From Branchiostoma floridae (taxonomy: Eukaryota > Chordata > Leptocardii > Amphioxiformes > Branchiostomatidae), in contig NC_049993.1 in assembly GCF_000003815.2 (NCBI RefSeq), positions 19,721,694-19,785,693 of the forward strand: a stretch of 64,000 bases of DNA. Reading direction: 5' to 3'. Below the pieces are notes generated by a model. The model ran no database searches. It was not told where the DNA came from and was given only the letters and a program-made list of their open reading frames with translations. Positions 33,761 to 43,800 of this stretch are shown one piece after another. Made by a program: the position numbers and the translations under genes. Within the stretch, counting starts at the first letter, position 1; each line of letters begins with the position of its first letter.

Positions 33761-34129
33761 TACAAATTAGGCGCCCAGACAGTGCCAGGGCAGATAAAAG
33801 TTTTTTTTCTCTATACTACACATTACAGAGACATGGATGCACGTACAACTAGATTGATGTTCCTGTACCGACTTGTATGTATGTGTTTATATGGAAGCGT
33901 TCGTTGTGACTTAAGTACTGTAAGAACATCCATTCATTCGTTCGTTCACTCATCCAGATGTCAGTATGTTTGAAAACAACCTACGTTGTGCGCCTTTTGA
34001 ATGCCTAATGTCTTGGTATCTAAGGATATCTGTTGTGTTTTAAAGTGTTGCTACACGCACGTACTTGGCTTTATCAATGTCAGAATTTTAATCGTTATTT
34101 AAATGTTTAAGATATAATTGATGTTATAG

Positions 34130-34270
34130 ATGTTTTAATATTTCTAGAATTAGCTCTGGCTGGACAAAATTATCTGTACGAAATCCGTAATTCAGCCAAA
34201 CAGGCTGCGAGTGATTTTTTTTTTACCAATAAACCATTCATCATCATCAATTCATCAACCATTCATCAAC
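34130..34270 (+). mobile_element. CR1-like LINE 3' end
   Basis: GTAATTCAGCCAAACAGGCTGCGAGTG, a short inverted motif, is followed by a T-run, ACCAATAAACCATTCATCATCATC and further CATCA repeats. A small stem-loop plus a short tail repeat is the usual CR1 3' terminus. Confidence 0.6.
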
Positions 34271-34299
34271 AACCAACGCTGGTCAAAAATCTAGCCTGA

Positions 34300-34870
34300 G
34301 CTGAGTTCAGACATAAAGTTACATAAGCAGGAACTTTTACTATATTGAGCGCCATAGCTGTGGACAACAGCAAAATATTCAGAACTTAAGACAGCAGCCA
34401 GAAATTTCAAACAAGAGACAGCCGCCTGGAGTGCACCGCTAGGGACAATTTCAGCACACCGGAAGACTGGAAAACTCCGCCATTTGTGATACCAATGGAC
34501 AGCTGCTGTGAGGTTCACCAACATGGACTGCAACTATGCGTTAAGCACCAGGGAGAGCAGCCACGGTGTATCGAAAGGCGGGAAGCTTCGATGAGCAGAA
34601 ACTATTAATTGGAGGGCTGGATAAACTGTACGAGATCTTCGGGAACAACAAACGAACATTCAGAGCCATGGACAGTAACGGTACATCGGACGGTTCAAAA
34701 CTTTACGATATCTTTTATTGCAGAAAACCTGAAGTGAGCTTTAGCACTATGGAGAGTAACAAAGCATCTAGCACCAAGGACAGGAACCGAATATTCAACA
34801 CCAGGGACAGCAACAGCTATTTTGGACCCAGGAAAATTAGTTTTTGTCGGAAACTATTTTGATAAACACA
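34300..34870. repeat. Imperfect short-period repeat in an open region
   Basis: Phrases GCACCAGGGAGAGCAGC, GCCATGGACAGTAACGG, GCACTATGGAGAGTAAC, GCACCAAGGACAGGAACC and ACACCAGGGACAGCAAC recur every 25-80 bp. A plus frame of 98 codons (34566-34862) shows matching repeats, KLYEIF...FRAMDSN and KLYDIF...FSTMESN. No known family is recognised and there is no splice context. Confidence 0.4.
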
Positions 34871-35033
34871 TTATAAACAACAGTGTTTCGGCGGGCTGGC
34901 AGAATTGTTTTTACTGATCGAGAACTCTGGTAAGCTACAGCACTGGGACAAAACAGTACTGCGGATTCCAAACATACAGTCGTCACGAAGAGCAGCAGTC
35001 GAGCATTCCACATCAGGTACAGCGGACCCCAGT

Positions 35034-35199
35034 NNNNNNNNNNNNNNNNNNNNNNNNNNNNNNNNNNNNNNNNNNNNNNNNNNNNNNNNNNNNNNNNNNN
35101 NNNNNNNNNNNNNNNNNNNNNNNNNNNNNNNNNNNNNNNNNNNNNNNNNNNNNNNNNNNNNNNNNNNNNNNNNNNNNNNNNNNNNNNNNNNNNNNNNNN
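35034..35199. other. Assembly gap, 166 N
   Basis: A run of 166 N. Unlike the four 100-N gaps, this length may be an estimate. Confidence 0.99.
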
Positions 35200-35515
35200 G
35201 TGTGGCTATTATCGCGATGGGGAGTGTCAATAACGGGCGGGAGAACGGGCCGTCATGCCGGCTGGGCCTGTCAGTGCGACACGGTTCGCGCAGTCTCCCG
35301 ATAGCTTCGGACTTCTATTAATGGGCCTAGGCTACATTCCTCAAATCACAGTACATTCCTCAAATCCATAGAACCCTGTGAAGCGGCACTTTTTCAAAGT
35401 CTCTAATCTAAAACTCCCAATGCTCTAATTAAAGTCTAGAAGAAGTCCAGCTAGCGAGCCAGCACCTGAACCTGCACCTGCACCTAGATGATGATCCCCT
35501 CACCCCAGTGCCAGA

Positions 35516-35565
35516 GTCATCTTGTAAGTGCCAAACCAAATGAGGTTTGGCATTTACAAGAAGAC
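35516..35565. other. Long-stem hairpin with 6-base loop
   Basis: CTTGTAAGTGCCAAACC (35521-35537) pairs with GGTTTGGCATTTACAAG (35544-35560) over 17 bp with one G-T wobble and an AAATGA loop. GTCAT and AAGAC extend the stem by four more pairs with one mismatch. It could be a cruciform, a transposon remnant or a small-RNA precursor. The loop is very short for a typical pre-miRNA. Confidence 0.6.
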
Positions 35566-36056
35566 GAAAAAGAAAGTCAACCTTCTGAACTGCACTGGGC
35601 CTCTCGATTTCAACAAGAGAACAAACGACACCATCTCCTGCGTGGCTCGACAACAATACTCAACTTTTACTCAACAATGAGTGACAGCCGTGGAAATTTC
35701 CATAGATTGTTTCGAGAGTAGCATGCTGTATCGAAGACATGTTCAGTGCCCTACGTCATAACTTAGTTACCTCAACACCATTCTGTCATTACTGCGAAGG
35801 AAAAGGCACAGACAAATCCAATTTTTGGACCTTTGAACCGGGAAATCTAATCATCTCGAGACACTTATACATTCACGAGACCTTCACGGCTGCAGGGTAA
35901 CCTTCGTGGTGGTTAGGGGAAGAACCTAGGAATCTAATTTGAACCCTTGAACCGATGAGGCACACGTGGTTCATCTAATCTGCCTGGTTGGTATCGATCA
36001 GATCAAACAGTCTGTGAAGAAAAAAAGTTACGGAACTGAAGTTGAACACATTTTGC
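35566..36056. other. Unannotated stretch
   Basis: AAATCCAATTTTTGG followed by TTTGAACCGGGAAATCTAAT near 35816 is echoed at 36988 (AAATCCAATTTTGGG, TGCGAACCGCGAAACTTAAT), which suggests a shared small repeat. No gene is seen. Confidence 0.35.
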
Positions 36057-36345
36057 GAGTCAAGAGAGTCGTTGAATGTTGGTGTGAATATCGACAAAGA
36101 ACTTAAATTTTACATCAACTTCAGCACAGAGCTGAAGTAGTAAGAATATAATATTTTTTATGCAGTTTGGCTATATGACTCCTGTATTGGAACTGGTGAA
36201 CTATATATTACATAAAATGACTGCCTTCAATCGGAATGTCTGGAGAACTTGACAAAGCAGTCGGTTTCTGCATCAGTCTGAGTGCATTAAGTCGTTTGAA
36301 TCGTGCTGCGCCTTGAGATATAGGTGCCCTCTGTATTACATTACG
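36057..36345 (+). repeat. Inverted duplicate, arm 1 (partner at 40.70-40.95 kb)
   Basis: The segment from TTGAATGTTGGTGTGAATATCG to CTTGAGATATAGGTGCCCTCTGTATTA is the reverse complement of 40.70-40.95 kb, with roughly 90 percent match over long blocks and one 20-bp insertion. It may be two opposed copies of one interspersed repeat or a true inverted duplication with a 4.4-kb spacer. The plus frame reads FLHQSECIKSFESC with stops nearby, so it is not coding. Confidence 0.8.
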
Positions 36346-37249
36346 TTAACTGTGGTGCTGCTGCGTGCCCTTTGCGTTCCTGAATTTGTGTGTCTGAAGA
36401 AGTTGGTATAGACTTTGAATCTGACATCAAGCTTTTGCAGAACAGAAAGCTACATTGTGTAAACTCCACAGAGTGAGGTATGCCACTATATTAGTACTGC
36501 TCCGTTACATCTAATACACGTAGAAATTACATAGAAATTACGTAGAATAGATAAAGCATAGCAGGAACCATAACTGTGTTTTTTCGTGAACCGTTACATT
36601 TTCGTAAAATTTGGGATCTTGAAAATTCACAAGAACGAAATGCTGCAGGAAAATAACATCATTCTGGCAGTCTCAAATCAGATTGAAGAGACTTGGAAGA
36701 AAAACCTAACCAGCTTATTTATTTCATTTATTTCATCTTGAAACAGATGGGTAGCCCCTACAACAGTGCATAGTTGATTTCCAAGGGGGCCCACCAAACA
36801 TACATGTAAATAACAGATACAGGACAAAACGTGGTAACAATCAGTCAAACTAACGAACACCCAGGGACAACATACAGTACAGAAAACATAAAACCGGTGC
36901 TTGACGCAGTTCGAACCTTTCCGTGTGTGTCATATTTACGGTCGTTTCTGAACCCCACAGTCGTTCTGGTAAAGGACTAGGCATTAAAATCCAATTTTGG
37001 GATCTGCGAACCGCGAAACTTAATTACTTTGAGTAAATTGCTGGCACAGCAGCAGTTTACGCCTTTCCTGCCACCTTCATGGTCGACTATTTGCCTTTCT
37101 AACATCTGTTTCTGCATGTCAGTTAGCATAACCGCCGTTTGGCGTAACGCGCAAGGTTATTGCAGTTTATTGCATGCGATGATACGCAGTGTCAATTGGT
37201 GTAGATGTTACCATGCGGCACTTGTAAGGCCTGCTTCTCATATTGAGTC
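36346..37249. other. Unannotated stretch
   Basis: This is AT-rich DNA. The small repeat near 36988 noted above is the only item seen. Confidence 0.3.
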
Positions 37250-38090
37250 GGTTAGTCTTCACTCGTGATATGTCTGACTAAGGAAGTAGAAATGCTGCTG
37301 TTTAGTACTATTCATGTAACTTTGAAGTGGCCGTGACAAGGTAATGACCATTGACTAACAAAAACAAATCTATACAACATGCATACTTAGTGCTAAGCTA
37401 CTAATAACAATGTATAAGTCTCTATACTGGGTTTTGATTTATTGGCAGTATAGCTGATGATATATTCTTGTTTGAGTTTGGGTTTATTTCATTTCATTTA
37501 GATCTATTGTTGCCAATCCCCCTCTCAGTGAATGGAGCTTGTCTCATTCATGATGTGTCTGACTTAGGGAATAGAAATTGAGAAATTCTGCTTTAGTTAA
37601 AACTTATAAATGGACTTCTAGACACTACAGCAATCACGACCACTATTCGTGAATACCAACGTAAAATACCAGCATACTTGTCTTATTTAATCTCTAAATA
37701 TCTAAGTCTAAAAGACTTTTACTGAGGGCATGTGTGTATGATTTAATTTTTTATTATTTTTAACTAGGCTAGACTTAACCTTCAGTACACTTCTTCCTGG
37801 AAGAATTTCTATAGATACCACCACAGTTCAGACACAAAACGTCTGCAAGATGGTAGTTTAGATAACGATTTCAAAGATGTTTTCATGTATCTTTAAATCA
37901 GCCTCCGGGTCTTAACCGGGTTGTGACCATTAAGTAACAAAAGCAAATGTATCCTACATGCAATCTTAAACCTAAGCAACTAAATAAGTCTTCCTTGTGT
38001 TTGGGTTTATTTCAGTTCATTTAGACCCACTGTCCCGCCCTTTTTTCATTATCTTGTCTCCATTCCGTCATCCTGGCTAATGCAGTCATC
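37250..38090. repeat. Degenerate duplication, about 575-bp period
   Basis: GACCATTGACTAACAAAAACAAATCTAT (37346) matches GACCATTAAGTAACAAAAGCAAATGTAT (37923). TTGAGTTTGGGTTTATTTCATTTCATTTAGA (37472) matches TGTGTTTGGGTTTATTTCAGTTCATTTAGA (37998). The two units differ by many small indels. Confidence 0.6.
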
Positions 38091-38514
38091 ACTCATCAAC
38101 TTAGCCTCATCAAAAGCGTTCCGCAGGGACTAGCACAGGGCAGGCGATGCACCATCAAGCTAGCGCACAGGACAGGCTTATGTACTGTACAGTAATCTAC
38201 AAGCAGATTGTATAAGATCAGTTTCATTAGGGTATAGCTGGCCAAGGAGTGTCATTCCCCAACCATAGGACCTGCCGCAAGACGCATTTGTCAAAGGCAG
38301 TGTGTGTGTGTGGGGGGGGGGGTGAGGGGGGGGGGGGGCTTCACTCCTCATCAACTTAGTCTCATCAGACGCGTTCCGCAGGGACTAGCACAGGGCAGGC
38401 GATGTAACATCAAGCGAGAGCACAGGACAGGCTTATGTACTGTACAGTAATCTACAAGCAGATTGTATAACATCAGTTTCAAGAGGGGTATAGCTGGCCA
38501 ACAAGTGTCATTCC
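38091..38514. repeat. Direct duplication of a MITE fragment plus flank, about 245 bp
   Basis: CTCATCAACTTAG.CTCATCA, GCGTTCCGCAGGGACTAGCA, CAGGGCAGGCGATG, AATCTACAAGCAGATTGTATAA and TATAGCTGGCCAA occur at 38094-38260 and 38346-38512. The AATCTACAAGCAGAT part is a truncated copy of the MITE at 28.17 kb. A G-rich run (38311-38338) separates the copies. The second copy is interrupted by the 56-bp minisatellite. Confidence 0.8.
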
Positions 38515-38739
38515 TGGTAGCTGGTGTGTTACGCCGAAGGGCGGTTATACCGGCTATATAGATACAGACACAGAAGCTGGTGTGTTACGCCGAAGGGCGG
38601 TTATACCGGCTATGTAGATACAGATACAGAAGCTGGTGTTACGCCGAAGGGCGGTTATACCGGCTATATAGATACAGACACAGAAGCTGGTGTGTTACGC
38701 CGAAGGGCGGTTATACCGGCTATATAGATACAGATACAG
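38515..38739 (+). mobile_element. 56-bp minisatellite, four units, inserted with ATTCC duplication
   Basis: Units start at 38519, 38575, 38631 and 38685, reading AGCTGGTGTGTTACGCCGAA, GGGCGGTTATACCGGC and TATAGATACAGACACAGA. The third unit has lost two bases. The block sits inside one of two duplicate segments. The uninterrupted copy reads CATTCC-CCAACC near 38254, while here ATTCC is found on both sides (38510-38514 and 38740-38744). The array therefore entered as a unit and created a 5-bp target duplication. Confidence 0.85.
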
Positions 38740-39106
38740 ATTCCCAAACCGAAGTATCTGCCGCAAGACGCATTGGTCAAAAGCATAGGGGGTGGGGGTG
38801 GATCTCTTCATAGTCTTATAACTAGCCCAATGTTACGGTTGGACAGTTTTTTGCACAATACAGCAATCTCCAAAATTCTATCTAAGTCTGATACTGTAAG
38901 TGTCGGCCTAGCCGTGACTATGGTCTGGGGATGCATTTGCTACCGTGCACGTGTTATGGAATTATTCTGACCCAGCTTCATACGTGTTTTTCGTCGCAGC
39001 AGCATCTTACAAGTCCAATGTGACCTGGCTTTGCATTAAGCTGGTTCATGTAAAACACTATTCATGCGTTTCTGAAGGTTAGACATCCATGCAGGTACAG
39101 ACAAAC
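38740..39106. other. Right flank of the duplication, then unannotated DNA
   Basis: CTGCCGCAAGACGCATTGGTCAAAAG (38759) matches CTGCCGCAAGACGCATTTGTCAAAGG (38271). At 39078 a short GGTTAGACATCCATGCAGGTA is a scrap of foldback family 1. Confidence 0.5.
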
Positions 39107-39336
39107 AATATCCAAATACAATTCAATATCTACAACTGGATTTAAAAAAACGGAGCGTTAATTCCGGACGTTTCGAGTGACAACCATCACTCTTCTTCAG
39201 CGTCACTGGAATGAACTGTCAGAACAATCCAACACAGTATACAAAGGAGTGTTGGATGCCACTCGAAACATACGGAAGTAAATCTCCGTTTTTTTTTTTA
39301 AATCCAGTTGTGGAGATTGAATTGAGTTTGGATATC
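39107..39336 (-). mobile_element. Penelope-like terminal hairpin element with hammerhead-like core
   Basis: The left arm ATATCCAAATACAATTCAATATC, ACAACTGGATTTAAAAAAACGGAG is matched in inverse orientation by the right arm AAATCTCCGTTTTTTTTTTAAATCCAGTTG, GATTGAATTGAGTTTGGATAT. Inside, on the minus strand, CTGAAGA (39200 to 39194) is followed by A, the perfect 6-bp stem GAGTGA/TCACTC and GAAACGTCCGG. Inverted pseudo-LTR ends carrying hammerhead-type motifs are characteristic of Penelope-like retroelements. No GIY-YIG or reverse transcriptase coding remains. Confidence 0.6.
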
Positions 39337-39648
39337 TTCCATGGCCTTGTGCGACCTTTGCTACCGAGTGAACCTGACATTGGGCATTGCAAAGGTCTGT
39401 GTTCGGCCAGTACTGGCCTGGATTGACCTGAGGGTGTTATCCCCTAGGGTAGCCACACGCTGGCTAAATTCGGAAACAATGAAAGCGTAATGCATAACCC
39501 TCTACCACTGATTGATGTCGCAATGGGTGCAAAGTGACGTGATGGAGTGTGTTGTTTTGCACAAGCCCTATTGCCGACGGTTCTGTATTGAATCTGTTAT
39601 CAGAAGTCGATTAGTCCGATCCAATGTTTGCAGTTGTTACGTCGACGT
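39337..39648. other. Unannotated stretch
   Basis: Nothing recognised. Confidence 0.3.
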
Positions 39649-39650
39649 AG

Positions 39651-39780
39651 GTTAGACATCCAGGTAATAAGATACGCCAAAAAGTATACTTAGTTAATCA
39701 AGCAACTGGATATGGTTTTGGAAACGGTCAGTGTTTCCAAAACCATATCCAGTTGCTTGAGTAACCACTTTTTGGCGTAT
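39651..39780. mobile_element. Foldback MITE (family 1), near-perfect palindrome
   Basis: CAAGCAACTGGATATGG continuing TTTTGGAAAC (39699-39725) pairs without mismatch with GTTTCCAAAA continuing CCATATCCAGTTGCTTG (39733-39759), a 27-bp stem with loop GGTCAGT. Outside it ACGCCAAAAAGT (39674) pairs with ACTTTTTGGCGT (39767) after a bulge. GTTAGACATCC at the left end is unpaired, so the right terminus may be lost. Confidence 0.85.
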
Positions 39781-39911
39781 GTAGTTGTTTGCGTGAATTT
39801 TACGTACATATATTGTATGAAACCTATCTACAGATATAATATTTGCCTATGGCTCATGCTAAGCCTTATGTACATTTCTATAATTTCTACTTGTATTAGA
39901 TGTAATGGAGC

Positions 39912-40291
39912 CGTCATCATCATCTCCAGTACTGCTTAGCCCACGTACAATGTGGATTACTAGCAGCTGCGCATGAGTTAAGTGCATGTGAGAAACAAAG
40001 GGGAAAGGACATGGACATGTTCAGACAGGACAAGTGATATTACAACACACATATTTACATTATGTACAATGGACTGGGGGCAGCTCAATGCAGCGGCACC
40101 CGTCCCAGCTTAGTTTTGAACTGGGAGAGGGACTCCGCCTCCGCCACACAAGGCTCAAGCTCATTCCACTTTTTGATGGTCGGAGGGAAGAACGAGATCC
40201 TGTAATAGTTGGTCTTAGTAATACCCATATTAGTCATCATCATCATCATAGTGAATCCGGTTACATCGGTGAAGTGTAGAATGAAGTACAA
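39912..40291 (-). mobile_element. 3' end of a CR1/L2-like LINE with reverse transcriptase tail
   Basis: The minus frame gives NYYRISFFPPTIKKWNELEP followed by CVAEAESLSQFKTKLGRVPLH and a stop at about 40085. This is the C-terminal motif of non-LTR reverse transcriptases (FFPxTIxxWNxL, then SLxxFKxxL). A 3' UTR and a GATGAT tail at 39912-39925 follow. The copy at 9.95-10.26 kb is the same family. Only the last 45 or so codons remain, so it is inactive. Confidence 0.8.
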
Positions 40292-40467
40292 TTTGTCCAG
40301 TATGATCTGTCCTTCGTGGCATACACTAAACTAGACCATGGGGAAGATCAACTAAAAATTGGGAGAAACATTTCAAGAATTTTTTTAAATTCCAACACAG
40401 AATCATCATCATCATCATCTTCGCCGCATGTCAGTTTTGGTCACTGAGGCGGGCGGAGAATCAGCAG

Positions 40468-40640
40468 TACTAGCCCTTAAACTGCCAAACCCGGATATAT
40501 CCGGCACACATACACATGTCCTGTGTGCCGCGCCCGGATATATCCGATATAGCGTATTCCCCTGAAGTAGCAGCTTTGCGCGCGCGTAGCGCACGAACCC
40601 CGGAAGTTACTGTAGTAGGGACTTCGGCCTTTTTCGGGGG
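40468..40640 (+). mobile_element. Possible piggyBac-like MITE end
   Basis: CCCTTAAACTGCCAAACCCGG at 40474 leads into the palindrome CCCGGATATATCCGG (40491), which recurs as CCCGGATATATCCG at 40530. A CCCT start is typical for piggyBac ends. The opposite end and a TTAA duplication are not clear. Confidence 0.35.
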
Positions 40641-40699
40641 TTTCCTTTTGGAAGTCAGCAGCCAACCCTGGCAGCAGTACCTTAGTGCACCCATTGTAA

Positions 40700-40946
40700 T
40701 ACAGGGGGCACCTATATCTCAAGGCGCTGCACGATTCAAACGACTTAATGCACTCAGACTGGTGCAGAAACCGACTGCTTTGCCAAGTTCGCCAGGCATT
40801 CCAATTGAAGGCAGTCATTTTTATGTAATATATAGTTCGCCAGTTCCAATACAGGAGTCATATAGCCAAACTGCATAGATTCTCTGTGCTGAAGTTAATG
40901 TAAAATTTGAGTTCTTTGCCGATATTCACACCAATGTTCAACGACG
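40700..40946 (-). repeat. Inverted duplicate, arm 2 (partner at 36.06-36.35 kb)
   Basis: The segment from AATACAGGGGGCACCTATATC to CGATATTCACACCAATGTTCAACG is the reverse complement of 36.06-36.35 kb. A 120-codon plus frame (40516-40878) runs through it, but the homologous arm has stops, so the frame is fortuitous. Confidence 0.8.
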
Positions 40947-41517
40947 CTCTTTATGTGCATGGTCACACGAAGTCCGATAACGTAGCCGTCTCCATTTCCA
41001 AACTGCAGCAATATTTAAACGACGTATATACCTCACCGCTAAAGCTAATGTAATATCTGAGTTCGCTGCCAGGTTTTCCAGACATACCAATTGACCTATA
41101 CGACTGATATAGATGCGGCAGTGCACTAGTTCAGAAGTCAACAATCTAGCCAAAGTGAAGCCAGACATCTTTTACCATTTCATTCGCTACTGGGACGTAA
41201 AATTGGAAAGTAAAATTTGAACTTTGTTCCAACTTTGAAACAGTCACACCAATTCGCCCACGCCATTAAGTTTTCCTATACAGTACATCAGTTTCAATAT
41301 AGCAGTAAGCCGTAGGGTCAAACTGCATACGATATGTATTACCTTTTCTGCCAGAGTTGTCGTCAAATTCTAATTCCATACCACGTTCTCTGAACACACC
41401 AATCCAACAACGCCATTGATAGGTGAGAGCTAGAGCATATCTAATACTAGAAACAGTTCTGTCACCGACATGCATAAGAGTTTACTACTCTAACGGTTCC
41501 ATTCGCTATAGTACAAT
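40947..41517. other. Unannotated stretch
   Basis: GCTAATGTAATATCTGAGTTCGCTGCCAGG..TTCCAGACATACCAATT (41044) loosely repeats GTTAATGTAAAATTTGAGTTCTTTGCCGATATTCACACCAATG (40892), so a decayed tandem repeat of about 150 bp may extend from 40.88 to 41.27 kb. Confidence 0.4.
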
Positions 41518-41640
41518 ATTATAAGTAATAACTTCAATGCAAGACCATGCCCGTGGGCTATTTGCAAAGCAAGACGGTTGTATACAGAATATGAACATGT
41601 CATCTATTTTAAATCTATGTCTATCTTAACTATCTGAGGG
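41518..41640 (-). mobile_element. LINE 3' terminal fragment
   Basis: The minus strand reads CCCACGGGCATGGTCTTGCA then TTGAAGTTATTACTTAT, a diverged relative of the end at 21.7 kb (CGGGCATGGATTTGCAATAAATATTATT). Confidence 0.35.
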
Positions 41641-41749
41641 TTTTTTTTTCGTATGCAATGGGAGAAGAACTGTCCAACATTTGAATTCGTTACAAACACA
41701 GTACCATCCATCGGTGCCCGATTGATATGTATGCAGCACTCCGGTAGTC

Positions 41750-43800
41750 CTAACGATACCGAGTATACTACTCACACGGCTTTGTACTGAGCCCCAGAGT
41801 ACCTTCAACACTGAGAATACATTAAATAAAGAGCTCGGACACTCGTAAAAACACATAAGGACGCGGTTGTAAAGCGTACATTAGAGACTGGGTCCACTGA
41901 AGTTGCAATAGTAGAGATTTTCCATTGAAATAAAAGAGTTCAACGCACAATAGGACAGTTATCAATAGGACAGAGTCACAAGATGATTTACCTCATGAAG
42001 TCATGATTTAAACGGCCCTGTTTCTGCACAAACTTAAGTTGACCAGATAGCAACCCGGACTTTCATGAGAACTCATCTACGCCATTGATATGTATGTCGC
42101 AACCTCCACTGTTCTAACGTGACCTGTGATAGTAGTTACAGAGCTTAGTTGTGAGCCCTGTGAGTGCTTTCCGAAACAGAAAATGCATTAGATAAAGAGT
42201 TCGGACACCCGTAAAACACACAAGGACGTGGCTGCGAAACGTAGAGACTTTCCATTGAAATAAAAGAGTTCTACGCACAATAGGACAGTTTTCAATAGGA
42301 CAGGGTCACAAGATGATGTTACCTCATGATTGAAACGGCCCAATTTTTGTACAAACTTAAATTGACCAGATAGCAACCCGGACATTCACGAAAACACTTC
42401 TACGCCATTGATATGTATGTCGCACCCCCACTGTTCTAACGTGACCGGGGATAATAGTTACAGAGCTTATCTGTGAGCCCTGTGAGTGCTTTCCGAAACA
42501 GAAAAGGCATTAGATAAAGAGTTCGGACATTCGTAAAACACACAAGGACGTGGATGCGAAACGTGATTTGGAGATATATGTCCGGGTCAACTGAGGTTTC
42601 AGCCACGAAGGAAGCAGTAATACTATTGTCCATCACAAAAGGAGTTCTAAGCACAATAAGGCAGCTTTTAAACGATAAGAGGCCACACATTAGTCACTGC
42701 ACGAGGTGATGTTACCCTAGGACTAAAACGGCCCTATTTTTGTACAAACTTTATTTGACTATAGAAAGCAACGTAGGATTTTCTGATATTTCTTCTACGC
42801 TATTCATATGTATGTAGCACACCAGTTGTCCTGGCGTGACCTGGGGACAGTAGTTACACAGCTTAGTTGTGAGCCCCCCGAGTACTTTCCGCACAGAAAA
42901 TACATTAAAGAATGAGTTCGGAGTCAGGAGTCACTTCACAATGTCATGTCGCTCCAAGCTTGAAACTAGTTACTTAAAGGCTTGAGTTGACACGATAGCA
43001 ACCTTAAAATCCATGAGAACTCTTCTACTCTTGTGATACGTATGCAGTACTCCCACTGCCCGGATAGTTACACCGCTTAGTTGTGAGCCCCCCGAGTACT
43101 TTCCGCACAGAAAATGCATTAAATAATGAGTCAGGACTTACTCCATGTTGTCATTTTACCCCAAGCTTGAAACTAGTTATTGAAAGGCTTGAGTTGACAT
43201 GATATCAACCTTGAAATCCATGAGAACTCTTCCACTCTTGTGATATGTATGCAGTACTCCCACTGCCCTGATGTGACCGGGGATAGTAGTTACACCGCTT
43301 ATTTGTGAGCCCCCTGAGTACTTTCCGCACAGAAAATGCATTAAATAATGAGTCAGGAATTACTCCATGTTGTCATTTTACCCCAAGCTTGAAACTAGTT
43401 ATTGAAAGGCTTGCGTTGACACTATAGCAACCTTGAAATCCATGAGAACTCTTCCACTCTAGCGATATAAATGCAGTACTCCCACTGTCCTAAGGTGACC
43501 GGGGATAGTAGTTACACCGCTTAGTTGTGAGCCCCCCGAGTACTTTCCGCACTGAAAATACATGAAAGAATGAGTCCGGAGTCAGGAGTCACTTCACATT
43601 GTCATGTTACCCCAAGCTTCAAACTAGTTATTTAAACCTTGAAATCCATGAGAACTCTTCCACTCTATTGAAATGTAGAGTCCTGAGGTGACCGGGGAAA
43701 GTACCTACACAGCTTAGTTGTGAGCCCCATGAGTACTTTCCGCACAGAAAATGCATTAAATAATGAGTTGCAAAAGTCGTAAAGCACAGAAGGGCGCGCC
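41750..43800. repeat. Degenerate tandem array, units about 220-390 bp
   Basis: GTGAGCCC..GAGT.CTTTCCG.A.AGAAAATGCATTA recurs near 42155, 42475, 42870, 43087, 43307, 43528 and 43720, with an older relative at 41789. Each unit also carries GATATGTATG..G, a GTGACC.GGGATAGTAGTTACA block, and AAAC..AG.TTGACA..ATAGCAACC. The four right-hand units at 217-221 bp are most alike; the left-hand units are longer because of an extra ATTGAAATAAAAGAGTTC block. Confidence 0.8.

Noticed and set aside
40516-40878. 120-codon frame near 40.5 kb
   Set aside because: It covers an interspersed repeat whose inverted partner at 36.1 kb has stops in the same frame.
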